Shown: positions 47,434-59,505, numbered from the stretch's first letter. The stretch: DNA of 64,000 bases from Didymella arachidicola (GCA_016630955.3 CM049990.2:1612001-1676000), one strand, 5' to 3'. A program made the numbers and translations. The notes: a model not told the origin generated them from the sequence alone.

Positions 47434-48833
47434 ATGCGTTTCACTTTGCCAGTGGCTTTGTCTCTCCTTGCGGGCACACTCTCGCACGCTCTACCTGCTC
47501 CTCAAGATGAGCCTACTCCGACTTCGGATGCCGCCCCTTCCTCGGTTACGTTCGCCTCTGCCAGCGCAGATATAGCAGTAGCTGCTGATCAGCTAGACCA
47601 GCTCGCGAGCTTCGCTCAGGAACATGTCAATGCTACTCTGTCTGACAACAACAAGAAGCGTGGAGGGTGCAACCTCTCAAATGTGGCTGTTCGTCGCGAA
47701 TGGAATGCGCTATCGAAGAGTGAGCGTAAGGCCTACACCGCTGCTGTTCAATGCCTCCAGAAAAAGCAGACGAAGACACCAGCGTCTTTGATTCCAGGTG
47801 CACGTTCGAGGTTTGATGACTGGGTTGGTACGCACATCAATCAGACAAATACCATCCACTACACTGGTACCTTCCTTGCTTGTAAGTTGAAACTTTCTCC
47901 TATCGTGCCGTGTGCTCCTATCGTGTCGTGTGCATTTACACGGTCCACTCAGGATCTAACATGATCGTCAGGGCACCGCTACTTCACATGGCAATACGAG
48001 CAAGCACTCCGCAATGAATGCGGCTACAAGGGCTATCAGCCTTACTGGAACTGGGCCAAGACCGCTCAGTCTGGCCTTGAGAACTCCGCTTTGCTCGACG
48101 GTTCCGACACCTCCATGTCCGGCAATGGCGAGTTTATTCCCGGACGTGGCAGTGTCAACCTCGGCGGCAACGGTCTGCCTGACATTCTCATCCCCGCTGG
48201 TAGCGGAGGTGGCTGCGTCACGTCCGGGCCTTTCAAGAACATGACGGTCAACCTTGGCCCTGCTGCCCTTCAAATCAACGACGGCACCACCATCGCCAAT
48301 GGCAATGGCTTGTCCTACAATCCGAGGTGCCTCAAGCGCGACTTGACTGATTACGCCAACCAGAAGTGGGCCAATGCTACTGCCATAGTCAACCTTCTCC
48401 TTCAGAACAAGGACATCGACAGCTTCCAGATGACAATGCAAGGTGTCCCTGGCAGCGGTAACATTGGTGTCCACGGTGGTGGTGAGTGTTCATGTCCTCA
48501 ATCAATCCGCGAATCTCTTCTGACAGATCTTCAGGCCACTACTCCATGGGCGGCGACCCCGGCCGTGACCTCTTCGTATCTCCCGGTGACCCTCTCTTCT
48601 ACCTGCATCACGGCATGATCGACCGCACTTGGTGGATCTGGCAGAACCTGAATGCAAAGACAGCATTTGGCGAGGACGGTATCTCCGGCACCGGCACCTT
48701 CCTTAACAACCCTCCTTCTGCAAACACAACACTCGATACCCCTATCGACCTCGGTTATGCCGCAGGTCCCCCTGTTACGATGAACGACCTGATGAGCACC
48801 ACTGAGGGACCCTTGTGCTACATCTACTTGTAG
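47434..48833 (+). CDS. Secreted tyrosinase-domain copper oxidase
   Basis: Three exons (47434-47881, 47972-48481 and 48535-48833) with 90- and 53-bp introns give 418 aa. Residues 1-20 form a signal peptide (MRFTLPVALSLLAGTLSHAL). Both type-3 copper sites are present: CuA His134, His142 and His151 (HYTGTFLAWHRYF, split by intron 1) and CuB His317, His321 and His344/345 (HGGGHYSMGG, split by intron 2; FYLHHGMIDRTWW). There is no long C-terminal extension, so it is a short secreted form, unlike cytosolic melanin tyrosinases with a C-terminal lid. The substrate (phenol, catechol or aminophenol) cannot be read. Neighbours are also secreted enzymes. Confidence 0.95.
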
Positions 48834-48967
48834 AGTGGAGATACAGTGTCGCCAGATAGAACATAGATTTAATGCATCATTGTGTTTTGGAAGAGCTGTT
48901 CGCTTGAGAATGGGTGATTTATATGCCCTCTACAATAGGAAGGGACAGCATGTATCTACTGTCTTGT

Positions 48968-51547
48968 CTATAAACTGAATTTGAGCTTTGATGTTCCGCA
49001 AGATACCTCCTTCTGCCCATTATGCGAGCTGTCACCGCTCACAGTCGCGCCTGATGACAATTGTAGTGTCGCAGTCATGCCTTCCGGGATCACCAGTGTA
49101 ATCTCAACACTGGTACCATTTATTGGCCACGCCACCTCGATAGGACCATATGGAGTTGGCACCCTTCCACGAACTTCTGGCAGATCTAGGTAACCGACTA
49201 GAGGTGTGATCACAGCGGTCTTGTACCCGGGCGAAGTTGGTGCAACACCCAGAAGGTACTCAGGCAATACGTATGTCGGCGCTGCCCTCCAAGAATGAGC
49301 CAAACTGGTGAACAAGCCGATCCCCGGCGAGCCGTCGGGCTTCACATATTCCCAACTTGCGCCAGAGTAGTACTCATTGTTCTTGACCATGCTGCCCCAG
49401 AGGTTTTGGAGGAAGTGAGTGATAGCGGTCGTGCTAGTCGCTGCAAAGTCACGGTGAGACATGAAGAGCGCCTCGAGCAGGAAGCCAGAAGGGTTGGGCG
49501 CGACCTGGTAGTCGTCTGTCTCTTCTTCTGAGGAGACGGCCTTGTAGCCTACTGCGAAGCGTAGTTCTTCGAGCTTGGCAATCGAGGACTCTGCTTGCGT
49601 CTGGTTGGCTGCGCCTGACAGAATTGCCCAAGCAATGCCGGTCAAGGAGAAGTTACCCAGAAAAGCAGTCGACAGCGAGTAGGTTCCGAATTCGGCATTC
49701 CAGAGCTCTCTGTTCAGAGCTTCTCACAACTGACTTGCGGTCTGGGTGTACGATCTCGAGGCTTCTTCGTCACCGAGTGCATGTGCAAGTGGTGCAATTT
49801 TGTCAAGCATGTATGCGAATAGACCGGTGGTGGCTGTTCCATTCGCTGGTCCAAGAAAGCTGAACGGGCTTGCGACCTGTGGACTGCCTGCAATAAGGCC
49901 TGAACTTGGGTCAATAAATGCAAGGTGTGCAGTTGCAAGCTTCTTGATCTAACCCCAGTGTGGCCTCAGAGAATCGGCGTTTCCAGTGTAGCGATAGTAC
50001 TCGCCGATACTGGTAAGGAAGAGATCTTGGTAATCAACAAGCCCTGCATAGTTGCCAAGCTTTGACTCCTTGTACTCTGGCGAGATTCAAGGTTGGCGGA
50101 AATGGGCAGGAAGCCAGTATATGGGCCACTATCCAATTGGTAGCTTAAGACGTACTCGATAGAGCCGAGAATGTAGTCCCATCTTGCGGAAGATAGGGCA
50201 AGGACTCAAACAGTGTGGTAGAAGTCGCCTGCCCACACGAGCCTGTCGCGCTTTGCACCATCTAGGCAGACCGAAGCATCCAGCGGCGCAACTTGATACT
50301 CGCCCAATGCACTTTCTGATGTCAGTGGGTTGGAGTAGATGATGCTCCTGTTTCTGGCAGCCAACTTCCACGTCCTTGTAGTGGGTCAAATGCTCTTGCA
50401 TGCCGCCAAAACCCCATGTGCCTTCGTATCGAGAAGTTGTGCCGAAACTGCCGGGGGCAGCGGGCGGGAGAAGCGGCACGAGAACAATTTCGCCTCCGTC
50501 AAGACGGACCCGATAGCCGGTGGCCTCAATAGTGGTGCTCAGGCGGTACCATGTGTTTTCCTTGATGGCCTTGTTCACACGGTAGTACTGGTACTCGGGC
50601 ATTAGCAGAGTACTTTGATTATTTAGGCCCCAACCGCTGTTGAAGACCAACGTGTTAGGGGCAGTAGAGTCCGGTTGGTATTGGCGAAGGTATTCTCCTC
50701 CGGATGCTCAGAGGTGAGGACAAAGTACGGTCCGAGTGGCTGGATGGCGCTTGCAACCATCCATCCAGCACCGCCCCGGACGATTTTGACATCAAATTCA
50801 AGCGTATAGTTCGATGCAGTGACATCGAGCGACGATTGAGCGCTGGCCTGCCCTCGGATGTACGCGCCGTCGCGTGTGATCTCCCAGGTGAAAGGAGTAT
50901 TGCCGGCGTCGATACATGCTGCCTGAACAACACGACCGCCAAGGTCGAAAACCGAGTCAAGAACCGTATCTTGTGTCTTCAGATGGCCTGGAAGATCGCT
51001 CACTGGGACGTTCTCTGCTGTCGAGCGAAAACCGAGATGATTGATAGTCACAGAACCGTTGGTAATCAATCTGGCGCTTTGCCATCGCTGGCCTCCTTGC
51101 ACGAAGAAGCTTTCGATGTAGCCAGTCTCTGTGACGTTGAAAGTCTCCACACGAAACGTATTCGATAGTCCGTTCGAGAATGTCCACGGTCCGTCAGAGT
51201 TGGGTAGGAGTAACCGGGGGAATTCTTCGGCGTACTTGACTTCGATTTGCACAATGCCAGAGAGAGCGGCTATATTGAAGAAAGGGAAACCAGCAGCTTC
51301 CGTCCCGTAGTCAAGCGTAAGAAGGGAGTTAGACGGTGAAAGTGTTAGGCTTTCATTAATTCGTGGTGAAAGGCCTGTGCTTGACAGCGTTGAGCGCTGA
51401 GAGAACGACTTGGGCGTGACGAGGCCATAGTCAACAAATCTGTATCTATTAGCCTGTTATCGTTCATGTTGATATATTAATGGCTTACGCAACGGCTACT
51501 TGGCTGAGCAGAGCGATCACACCCACGAGAGGACGAAGCGTGGCTAT
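48968..51547 (-). pseudogene. Decayed secreted GH78 alpha-L-rhamnosidase-like gene
   Basis: Pieces in all three minus frames line up as one glycosidase: an N-terminal beta region (VQIEVKYAEEF...LPNSDGPWTFS), a middle (GLNNQSTLLMPEYQYYRVNK; GDFYHTV; RWDYILGSIEYVLSYQLDSG) and an (alpha/alpha)6 C-terminal part (TGIAWAILSG; SYRAAPTYVL-like region; IEVAWPINGTSVEI). I count seven lesions. The expected start codon reads ATA (51545-51547), directly before a signal-peptide-like ATLRPLVGVIALLSQVAVA. There are frameshifts near 50658-50661 (C run), 50360 and 50090, and stops at 50207-50209, 49949-49951 and 49724-49726. A normal intron (acceptor at 51440, or 51446 as an alternative) remains recognisable. 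Decay seems recent because long coding stretches are intact. Confidence 0.85.
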
Positions 51548-52298
51548 TGCTGCGCCAGTCCGAAAGCACTGTTATTACTGCACAGCAATGCAGCTCAGCT
51601 CTGATTGTGAGCATTGTGACTGTGGACCGATACTACTTATACTGATCTTTACTGTGGTAGTCTGGGTATATATTATGAGTGGAGACGATGACAGGGGTTT
51701 TCGGTCGTATTTTGTTTTAGCTGTCTTAGGCACTGATCTGATGCGTTTTTAATGCTCTTCTTGTTCTAGAGGCTGTAAATTAAGCAGGTTGCAGGGGTAA
51801 GCACTATATTATATCCAAAAAGTAGGCAGGATCTGATGTAATTTAATGAGTAAGGTCATCCGGTTATGCCGGACCCACTCGCAATATATACCCAGACTAC
51901 CACAGTGGAAGCTTGCACTACACATCGTTTGCCTTTTTCTTGGGCCGAAACTCTGGGGTAATGGTTTAAAAGGCGGGGGAAGGCTGGCTACACCCGAGTC
52001 TTGGTTCTCGGGACGTGGGCATTTACCCTGACAATGCCTGAGTTTGATTAGTGTCGGGAGGCGATGCACCGACGCCTCACCTCTTGTGCGTAACTTGCGA
52101 GTGCAAGATGCATTGACCAGGAATTTGTGAATTAGTAAGTTCAGCGACATTGTACGCACCGCGCAGTGCGAGGCATCAGTGTACAAACACGTAAAAAGTA
52201 TTGCATCTAGAAATGCACTGTGCAAAAGTTGTTTTCAACGTCAATAACACGATTTACGTTCAATTCCACTACATATCCGATTCACGAACAATAGCTGA
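51548..52298. other. Spacer between the GH78 remnant and the carboxylesterase
   Basis: 751 bp, AT-richer near 51640-51850, with no supported gene. It holds the former GH78 promoter and the esterase 3' end. Confidence 0.45.
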
Positions 52299-54082
52299 TT
52301 ACGCGCTCCTGCCAGCTACTGACTGAATGACAGGGTATTTCGGCAGGTACGGGTTGTACACCTAGGAAAGGTTAGTTGAAGACTGTTTGATACGCAAAAT
52401 GAGGTCGGCTTACCGATTGGCAGATGCCATTGTAATCGTCTGTGTTCGCCAGCTCGATTGCAAGCTCGTTGCCAGGTACACCGAGCTTTGCTAGTGGGCC
52501 CGACTTAGGTGTCACCTTGCCCCATCCAGGCCCGGCAGAGGGATTCTTGATCCAGGACACGAACCAGTCATTCTGGTAGTCAGCCAGCGCTTGCTCTGCT
52601 TCTGTAACGTTGCTGATAGCGTCGAAGCACTCGTTGCCACCAAGGAAGAACGGAATCTCAGTACCATGAGTCGGCGCTGCGACAGGTAGGCCCCACACGT
52701 TCGTGTAGTCTCCAAAGAAGCGGTAGGTCCAGGTATCCTGGACAGTGCTCCTCAGGTCGCGGAGATAATCGACAGGGCAGAAGAAGCGAGCGTCACCGTA
52801 CTGTACGCCGCTCATCTGGGAGACTGTCTCATAGTCCGAGGCGTTGTACGCAGCCAGAAGAAAGTCTTTGGGGATTTCAGCGACATCAGCATCGAAGGTG
52901 TTCAGCCATGCACTGAAGTCAGTGTTCTCTCCACCATACACAAGAGCGAAAACGTTGCCCTCGCCATCCGAGTTTCCAGTTAAAAGAGGGACATGTGATG
53001 CGTACTTGCCAGCAGCGAAACGGCTCTCGTAGTCCTGATAACGGGTCTTGTTGTCAACGACTGGTGTAAACCAGGTATTGTAGGTAGCGTTAAATTTCTC
53101 GGTCTGGAAGTCGTACAAGTTGACCTTGCGAAGACACGCCAACTGGCCCTTACCACTGCGGCAGCCAACCTCAGCCGCAACGATGTCGAGGGCCTGGTTT
53201 ACAGGAGCGACCGCGGGTCCCGACTTCGCGTTCGCTGCCATCTGAACGGCGCCCACAAGCTTAGCATCAGGGTGGTTCCAGAGGTAGTGGTCGACCTGAA
53301 CAGAGCCAGAAGAGTGGCCACCGAACACGATGTGGTTGGGGTTACCTCCAAAGGCTGCATCACACATACTCGTCAGCTCTGGATTCAGAGGGCGGGCTGA
53401 TCAAAGGTAAAATATACGCACCGGCAATGTTCATACGGACCCATTCGATGGCCTTGTCGACATCAAGAATTCCGAAGTTCTGGGACTCGGTACCACCTTG
53501 AAGTTCGGCCGAATTAGGGTAGGCGAATATGCTCTCGCGGGTGTTGAAGCTGACATACACAACGCCCTTCCGAGCGAAGTTGTTGCCCTGGAACTGGGGA
53601 TTGCTGCTAGAGCCAGTGACCATAGCGCCTCCATACATGTACACGAAGACGGGCAGGTTGGAGCCTTCAGCGGGAGCCCACACGTTAAGATTTAAGCAAT
53701 CCTCGCCCTGCTGCGAGTACAGCGTGCCCGAGATTGCCTGCGGGCAAGTCGCACCATACTGAGATGCATTGAAGATAGTGTGCGGCTTAGATGGGGGAAG
53801 TGACTGAGGCGCTCTCCATCTATGAAGCGTGAGTACAATACCCGATGGATGACCTATACCACACAAAACTTACCGGTTTTCTCCACCCGTTGTGGCAGCA
53901 AAGGGAATGCCCAAAAATACGGTGTTATTGTGGAGATCGAGGAACCCTTCAACAGTCGCCTGAGGGAGTGTTACTCTCGGCGCTCCACCTACGATCGTCC
54001 TCCGCATGGGTGCTACATTCCTGCATTCTGCACCGATGCAGATCCCCAACAGCAGGCTGATCAAACCGTGGAGCAGACCCAT
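52299..54082 (-). CDS. Secreted type-B carboxylesterase/lipase
   Basis: Four exons (54082-53874, 53819-53422, 53354-52414 and 52361-52299) with introns of 54, 67 and 52 bp give 536 aa. The last exon codes for only 20 residues (VYNPYLPKYPVIQSVAGRSA); without it a false C-terminus is read from the intron. The N-terminal MGLLHGLISLLLGICIGAEC is a signal peptide. Family motifs are GIPFA, EDCLNLNVWAP, VYMYGGAMVTGSS (oxyanion hole), the nucleophile elbow GGHSSGS (Ser217) and PTHGTEIPF with the catalytic His. Several N-x-S/T sites fit secretion. The substrate is unknown; such enzymes cleave esters of lipids, xenobiotics or plant polymers. Confidence 0.94.
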
Positions 54083-55218
54083 TGGACCGGTAAGGTTTAA
54101 CGGTGGAAGAACAATGGAAGGCGTAGGCGACGCTCGATTGCTGAGGCCCGGAAGATCATTTATGTACCGCACATGGCCCACACGTGTCGAGGATCAGTCC
54201 CAATCAAGGGTTGTACCATGGGAGATCTGCTCGACCAGAAGAGTCGTATGCACACGATGTGGTCCTTTCGATAGAGACCCTGAAAAATTTCTCTGCTCAG
54301 GGCAGTGCTGCCACCCTCCGGCTAATGCGCGCGGAGACTGGTCCCTAACACTGTTAGCTGGGCCGGGGCGGCGACAACTAATGACATTGTTGACAGTGCT
54401 TCCGTACAGGTAACATGACATAAGGGCAGACAGATGGGTGCCTCAACGCGAATCAGCATGGACGCAGCTTCGGCAGACCGGTTCAACGTCGGCGGATCAT
54501 CATGATCCGGTCCCACTCGCCACATTGGTTGTCTCCACCGTCGCATCGATCCTGATTCCTGACTCTGTCCGCGAACACGTCGCCTTGACCCGAAAATACA
54601 TTATGGGTGAAGTGTAGAGACAGCATTGAAAAAGATAGAGCTGGGTGAAGCCGTCAAAGCCGCCCGAATGTAAGGTAACTCCGAATCAGCACTCTAAACC
54701 GTGAGACGCGAACGAGACGGCTGCGGGCTTCCGCGGACGCGGCAGTCGAGGCGGCACGCTGCCGATTTGGACGCAAGTCAACAACCATACCACGGTACGC
54801 CCCGAAAAGAACGCTTCCGTGTTCGTGGAAGTGACCGGACGGTATCATGGACGCTTCTAGCTTTGCAATGTCTACGCCAGACCTATAATCGTTTCGTCCG
54901 CGATGGCTCGGCAGGGCTGGTTTCAACCAGCTCGATCGTTCATGCAAGACCACTAGTCATTGTTGTGACCAAAGGACACCATTCGATAACCCCACTAGAG
55001 GCAAATGTCAGCTTCGTTTTCCGCGAACCTAATTACCTAGGCACCCCAAGGCGACTGAATCAGTGGGAACCTCAGGAGTTTGCAGCATACAACTTATACC
55101 AGGATGCACCCCACGATCTGATCCTTTTTACATCCGCCCCATCGATACCATACACCTAAAGGACTTCACAGGGAGGCCTGAGCACTCCGCAAGGCAAAGA
55201 TCGACGAGCGTGGGTAAA
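54083..55218. other. Divergent spacer between the esterase and the second SAT4 gene
   Basis: 1.14 kb. Frames on the plus strand near 54701-55159 are open but lack a good start or any known domain. Both neighbouring promoters should lie here. Confidence 0.45.
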
Positions 55219-56475
55219 ATGGCAGATGGCATCGGTCAAGTGGTAAGTGCTGTTCAACATCTCTGTCAGGAAGCAACTGAGCCGTGGCTAGGTTTCGTGG
55301 TACGTCTGCACGGTAGCTGCGGTCCCTTTCGTAGCGCTGAGGATGTACACTCGTTGGGCAAAGTTCGGCGGTCTGGCCATTGAAGATGGACTCATTGTTC
55401 TGGCTCTTCTATGTCTGATTGGCGACCTTGCGATTCAGCAGTACATGTGGAACCTTGGACTGGGTAACATGGCTACAGTGACACCAGAGAACCTGAAAGG
55501 CATCATGCAAATGATTGTGCCTGGTTCTGTCCTGTATGTTGCCTCGTTGTGGGCGGTCAAGTTCGCGCTGGTACTATTCTACAAGCGCCTGGCTATGCCG
55601 GGCTCAAGGCTGGTCACAGTGTATAACGTCGCTCTGGGTGGCCTTGCTGTCACATTCCTCATTATCTTCTTCGACATCCTCTTCCAGTGCTATCCATATG
55701 ATAAGCGATGGTCTGCAGATCCTGCCTGTAAGCCGCATACCTCCAATGTGGGACTGAACTCTAACCGTGGACAGATCAATGCGACCCGAAAGCTGCTGAA
55801 GCAAACTACTGGATCACCATTCTCTGTAAGCTAGGGTCTGTTGATCAACATTTAGCCTTTCCTGACCCTCGAGCAGTCAATATCATATCCGATGCCATCA
55901 TCATCTCGCTCCCAATCACCATGGTCATGAGGCTACAAATGAAGTTGAAGCAGAAGCTGGGCGTGGCCGCAGTCTTCGCGCTCGGTGTGTTTGTGATCAT
56001 CTCAAGTAGTGAGTCGCCCCCGAGTGATTCTGACCGACTCAGTCGTACTGACGCTTGGCTAGTCATTCGAGCATACTACTCCCATCTCAACGAGACGATG
56101 TTGACATGCACCGTCTCAATGGTAGAAACCTCCATCGCCATCATTGCATCATGTCTGCCGGCCCTGCGTTCGATTTTCATTGGTGGTAATACACAGAACG
56201 CGACAAGCAGCTACGGCAAGCACTACGAGCTCACATCTGGTCAACGTCAGACGAACGATACCCGAAACGGACACACTGCCAATGTCATGTCGTCAAGAAG
56301 AATGACAAGGCATACGCCGCATGACTCTGAGGACTCGCTTGTCAATGATAGCCTGCCAAGTGAGTCTGGTATACCAAGCTTGTCCAACGAGAAGGGCATC
56401 CACGTCCAAACGACGATTGCCACGCACTTCAATGAGGACGGAGAGTCAGCGCGCAGCGCCAAATCGCCTGTATAG
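55219..56475 (+). CDS. SAT4/PTH11-type seven-helix membrane protein, second member
   Basis: Five exons (55219-55242, 55292-55727, 55775-55825, 55877-56008 and 56063-56475) with introns of 49, 47, 51 and 54 bp give 351 aa. The joins restore family signatures: VSWYVCTVAAVPFVALRMYT, EDGLIVLALLCLIGDLAIQQ, YQCDPKAAEANYWITILFNI and ISDAIIISLPITMV. The last intron is a multiple of three and stop-free, so retention would insert 18 residues. The tail is Ser/Thr-rich and hydrophilic. It is a rhodopsin-like fungal domain protein on the plasma membrane by inference. It is clearly not a recent copy of the 43488-44966 gene. Confidence 0.9.
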
Positions 56476-57485
56476 ATCATTCTTGTCGCATGTTCCACGA
56501 TACAATGGTACAATGTCTATGACCTCTGCATCACTGGCTAAACTCGGGAAAATGCAGATTGAAAGCACACGTCGAGCATATTCATCAACTCGTAAACTAC
56601 TATTGGTATTGAACCGCTATTTGCCGTGATCCTGTAGACGAAGGTCCTTACATTACTCCACAGAACCTGCAGATCGTGGCTCCCTACCACCTGTTCAGGC
56701 AGACGGGCTATCTTTGTCCCAAATGAGTCAGCCTCAGAACCGCACCATGGGAGACTGCCGGGTGGCTGAAATGCCGTCACCGCTAGTCTACCGCAAGCTC
56801 GATAGCGAGTTGCTACAGATAGTGCGCACACCCGCACGACGCTAGTCGCGATTCTTGAATGTTGAGGGAATATTTCGGATGCGCCCTTCACAACAGATTG
56901 CTCTATATTTGAGCCAGGTCTTCTTCCTTCGTCTACTGATTTCACCTACCTGTTCCGAGGACCAAGGACTTGAATCACACGAGTGTGCCAATTAAGTGCA
57001 CCCTCTATCTATCTGGGTCAGATACTTAATCTACCACATCGCCGCTATGGACTTCACTTTCATGTGACGAGACGCAAAACGTGTCGTAGAGTGTGACATG
57101 GAAAGTATAGCTTATGCCACGAAGACGTTATTGAAGGGGGCGGAGCATAAACACTGGCGCCTGCGCACCGATTATATCTATAAGGAGACTACAGCTCTAC
57201 CTTTGCTAGGCGCACCATGTTCATAAGACTTGTGAGGAGTATCATTTAGACGTGAATGAAATAGTGTCATTCTGTGATCGAGCATAGTGATATGCTTAGG
57301 GGTTACACATATCTCACTTAGTCGAAAAGTTGTCAGTGCGAGAGCAGAAGAGCAAATCATAGTCTCCAACGCTTGTACGGTACTAGGTCAAAAGTTCCTT
57401 CCATTAAGCGATTTTACACCAAAATTAGCCAACTTTACACCTTATTCTCTCTACTATAACCTGAAGAAATTTATCTAAGAGTCTA
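56476..57485. other. Transition zone before the transposon cluster
   Basis: 1 kb with no gene. It becomes AT-rich towards 57480. No degenerate transposon could be recognised. Confidence 0.4.
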
Positions 57486-57554
57486 ACGTACATGTACAAC
57501 GAGCGGACCGGTCAACGAGCGGGCCACTTTTGCCAAGACCACACCAAAACTCCC
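57486..57554 (+). repeat. Left terminal inverted repeat of element A (69 bp)
   Basis: Matches the reverse complement of 59281-59349 exactly. Confidence 0.95.
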
Positions 57555-57616
57555 CCTATTATGGCCCAAAACACTACAAACTGGCGCTGCATAAGGCAAA
57601 ACAAGCTGTAATATTA

Positions 57617-59269
57617 CTAAGAGACCTCTTCTACAGCATTCTTGCACGTTCGCGCGTTGTGCCCACTCTCTCCGCACCGTCCACAGCGTCGTTGGGATGG
57701 TTCACCTCCTTCAGCCCGAACCTGCTTCTTTGCCTTCTTACCATCACTACGCGCGCTAAACTCCTGCAGAGCAGCTATCCGCTGGCCCTCTTCAACCGCA
57801 AGGCTTCCCTTAGCTTGAATACGCTTTCTTTTGTGCGATTTACGTCGCGTGGCGGCCTTATTAGCCGCTCGAAGCTCAGTAATCTCCTGTTGTGCCAAAA
57901 CCAGCTTGTGCGCAATAATTGCTGCCCCCTTTGAGACCTTCTCAAACGCTTCAACTATAGAGGTTGGTGAGCTATTAACATGCGTCTGAATCCTCTTCTT
58001 CACAAGCGTTGATTGCGACCCAAATTCCAGGGTATTGCTTGGGGTTTGCGACTGCCAGAGCGGGCTGTTTTGGGGGAGTGGTGGCGATGGGGTGCGCAGC
58101 TTCACATCCAGGGCCAATATGACGCGATCTGGGGCAAAGGGAGCCAATCCGGCCCCTCGGAACCCTCCTTGAATGTTGCTAGGGGTAATAGCTTTCTTGT
58201 GAGCCGCTACAAAGCATGGGAGGAACTCCTGCTTTGTAATGTGGTTGATCCGGTTGCGCATAAGCTCATTAACCTCAACCCCGTACGCCTTCTTCAGAGG
58301 GCCAAAACAACCCACATCAAGTGGCTGAAGGAGGTGCGATGAGTGCGGAGGCATGCATAGGATCACAATCTTCTGATCCTTGCAGTATTGCGTGAATTCT
58401 GGAGTGTTGTGGCTCCCATGACCGTCAATAATCAGCAACCGGTGGCTGCCAACAGTGCGCGCCTTTGTATACCTGTCAAAGTGCTTCAACCAGTCAAAAC
58501 CAAGCTCATTGGTAGTCCAGCCGTTCTCAGAGATGGCAATACTCCAATCTTGGGGCAGGTTGTTGTCCTTGTACCAGCTGGACTGGTGTTGGCGGGCTTT
58601 GAAGATGATGTAGGGTGGAATAGCCCATCCTGTGGCATTAATGCCCTCAATGACTGTTACCCACTCCCGGTTGCCTGGCTGGACCTGCTTTGCTCGTCCT
58701 AGTTTCTCTGCATCTGTTACAACAACTCCGGTGGATATCTGGCCCATCATGAAGCCTGTCTCGTCAAAGTTGTACGTGTCGTTGTCCTGGATGCCATACT
58801 TGACTTTGGTAGTAGCTACAAGGTTGAACCAGCCCTGTATAACCTCAGGGTCCTCGCAGAGGGCTCGCTTGTAGTCATACTTGCGATTAAAAACTGTTTT
58901 GAGCTCCTCCTGACGCGAAACAAACCTGCTGGCCCACCTTGGGCCAACAGGGGCCAAACTGCGCTCTTTCAGCAGAGAATTGGCCATATCAGCCACAAAT
59001 TCAAGCCGGGGGGACTCTCCTCGCGTAACCAGCTCAAGTATGCGCATAACAATCACCTGCTCCTCAGCGCTGGTTAGATTCCGTAAGTTGGCCATAATAT
59101 TAACGCGTGAAGGTCGTCCAGCGCGTCGTTGGTGTAGTGTAGTTCGAGAGACGCTGTAGATAGCTGCAGCGCGTCGCTCTGAGAGATTCGCGTCTTGTTT
59201 GAGAGCTTGGAGCGCAAGCTGTATCTGACGCTCGTTTGACGCGTTAAACTGTACTTGTTGTGGAGGCAT
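57617..59269 (-). CDS. Pogo/Fot1 transposase, element A (intact)
   Basis: 550 aa from the ATG at 59269 (MPPQQVQFNASNE); the frame is open further 5' only through a TTG in the terminal repeat. The order is an N-terminal Psq-type helix-turn-helix (NLSERRAAAIYSVSRTTLHQ, then RRAGRPSR), a CENP-B-like second HTH (EEQVIVMRILELVTRGE; ADMANSLLKER; WASRFVSRQ), and a DDE endonuclease with YNFDETGF, LLIIDGHGSHN and SSHLLQPLDVGCFGPLKKAY giving the acidic triad. A basic region and a C-terminal CCHC zinc knuckle follow (CGRCGESGHNARTC). No stop or frameshift interrupts it. It cuts and pastes its element at TA. Confidence 0.95.
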   Translation of the reverse strand: MPPQQVQFNASNERQIQLALQALKQDANLSERRAAAIYSVSRTTLHQRRAGRPSRVNIMANLRNLTSAEEQVIVMRILELVTRGESPRLEFVADMANSLLKERSLAPVGPRWASRFVSRQEELKTVFNRKYDYKRALCEDPEVIQGWFNLVATTKVKYGIQDNDTYNFDETGFMMGQISTGVVVTDAEKLGRAKQVQPGNREWVTVIEGINATGWAIPPYIIFKARQHQSSWYKDNNLPQDWSIAISENGWTTNELGFDWLKHFDRYTKARTVGSHRLLIIDGHGSHNTPEFTQYCKDQKIVILCMPPHSSHLLQPLDVGCFGPLKKAYGVEVNELMRNRINHITKQEFLPCFVAAHKKAITPSNIQGGFRGAGLAPFAPDRVILALDVKLRTPSPPLPQNSPLWQSQTPSNTLEFGSQSTLVKKRIQTHVNSSPTSIVEAFEKVSKGAAIIAHKLVLAQQEITELRAANKAATRRKSHKRKRIQAKGSLAVEEGQRIAALQEFSARSDGKKAKKQVRAEGGEPSQRRCGRCGESGHNARTCKNAVEEVS

Positions 59270-59280
59270 TAGTGTAGGGA

Positions 59281-59349
59281 GGGAGTTTTGGTGTGGTCTT
59301 GGCAAAAGTGGCCCGCTCGTTGACCGGTCCGCTCGTTGTACATGTACGT
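59281..59349 (-). repeat. Right terminal inverted repeat of element A (69 bp)
   Basis: Perfect partner of 57486-57554. It lies immediately upstream of the transposase start, and the open frame without ATG runs into it. Confidence 0.95.
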
Positions 59350-59424
59350 TATAGGAAGAAAGAAATATATCTAAATTAATCTAGGCCTAACTAAGAAAAG
59401 ATAGAAATATCTTATTACTATGTA

Positions 59425-59488
59425 ACGTACATCACGGGCGAACGCCGCACACGGGCGAACGCCGCACTTTTGCCAAGACCACACCAAA
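59425..59488 (+). repeat. Left terminal inverted repeat of element B (64 bp)
   Basis: Exact reverse complement of 61227-61290. It contains the private 17-bp doublet. Confidence 0.95.
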
Positions 59489-59505
59489 ACACCATCGCCA
59501 CCCTA

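Larger units (their letters stand above)
57486..59349 (-). mobile_element. Pogo/Fot1-type transposon, element A
   Basis: 1864 bp with perfect 69-bp terminal inverted repeats, flanked by TA on both sides (57484-57485 and 59350-59351). The ends begin ACGTAC. A 9-bp word AACGAGCGG occurs twice per end with a 16-bp period, and the second copy runs into the shared core ACTTTTGCCAAGACCACACC. One intact transposase gene fills the interior. Perfect repeats and an intact gene suggest a recent, possibly active copy. Confidence 0.95.

Noticed and set aside
52372..52413. C-terminus VSRPHFAYQTVFN of the carboxylesterase
   Set aside because: This is intron sequence: GTAAGC follows TCG, and the CTAG acceptor at 52362 opens a short last exon with a better esterase ending.
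54701..55159. 152-codon plus-strand frame upstream of the second SAT4 gene
   Set aside because: No convincing start and no recognisable motif; more likely promoter or intergenic DNA.
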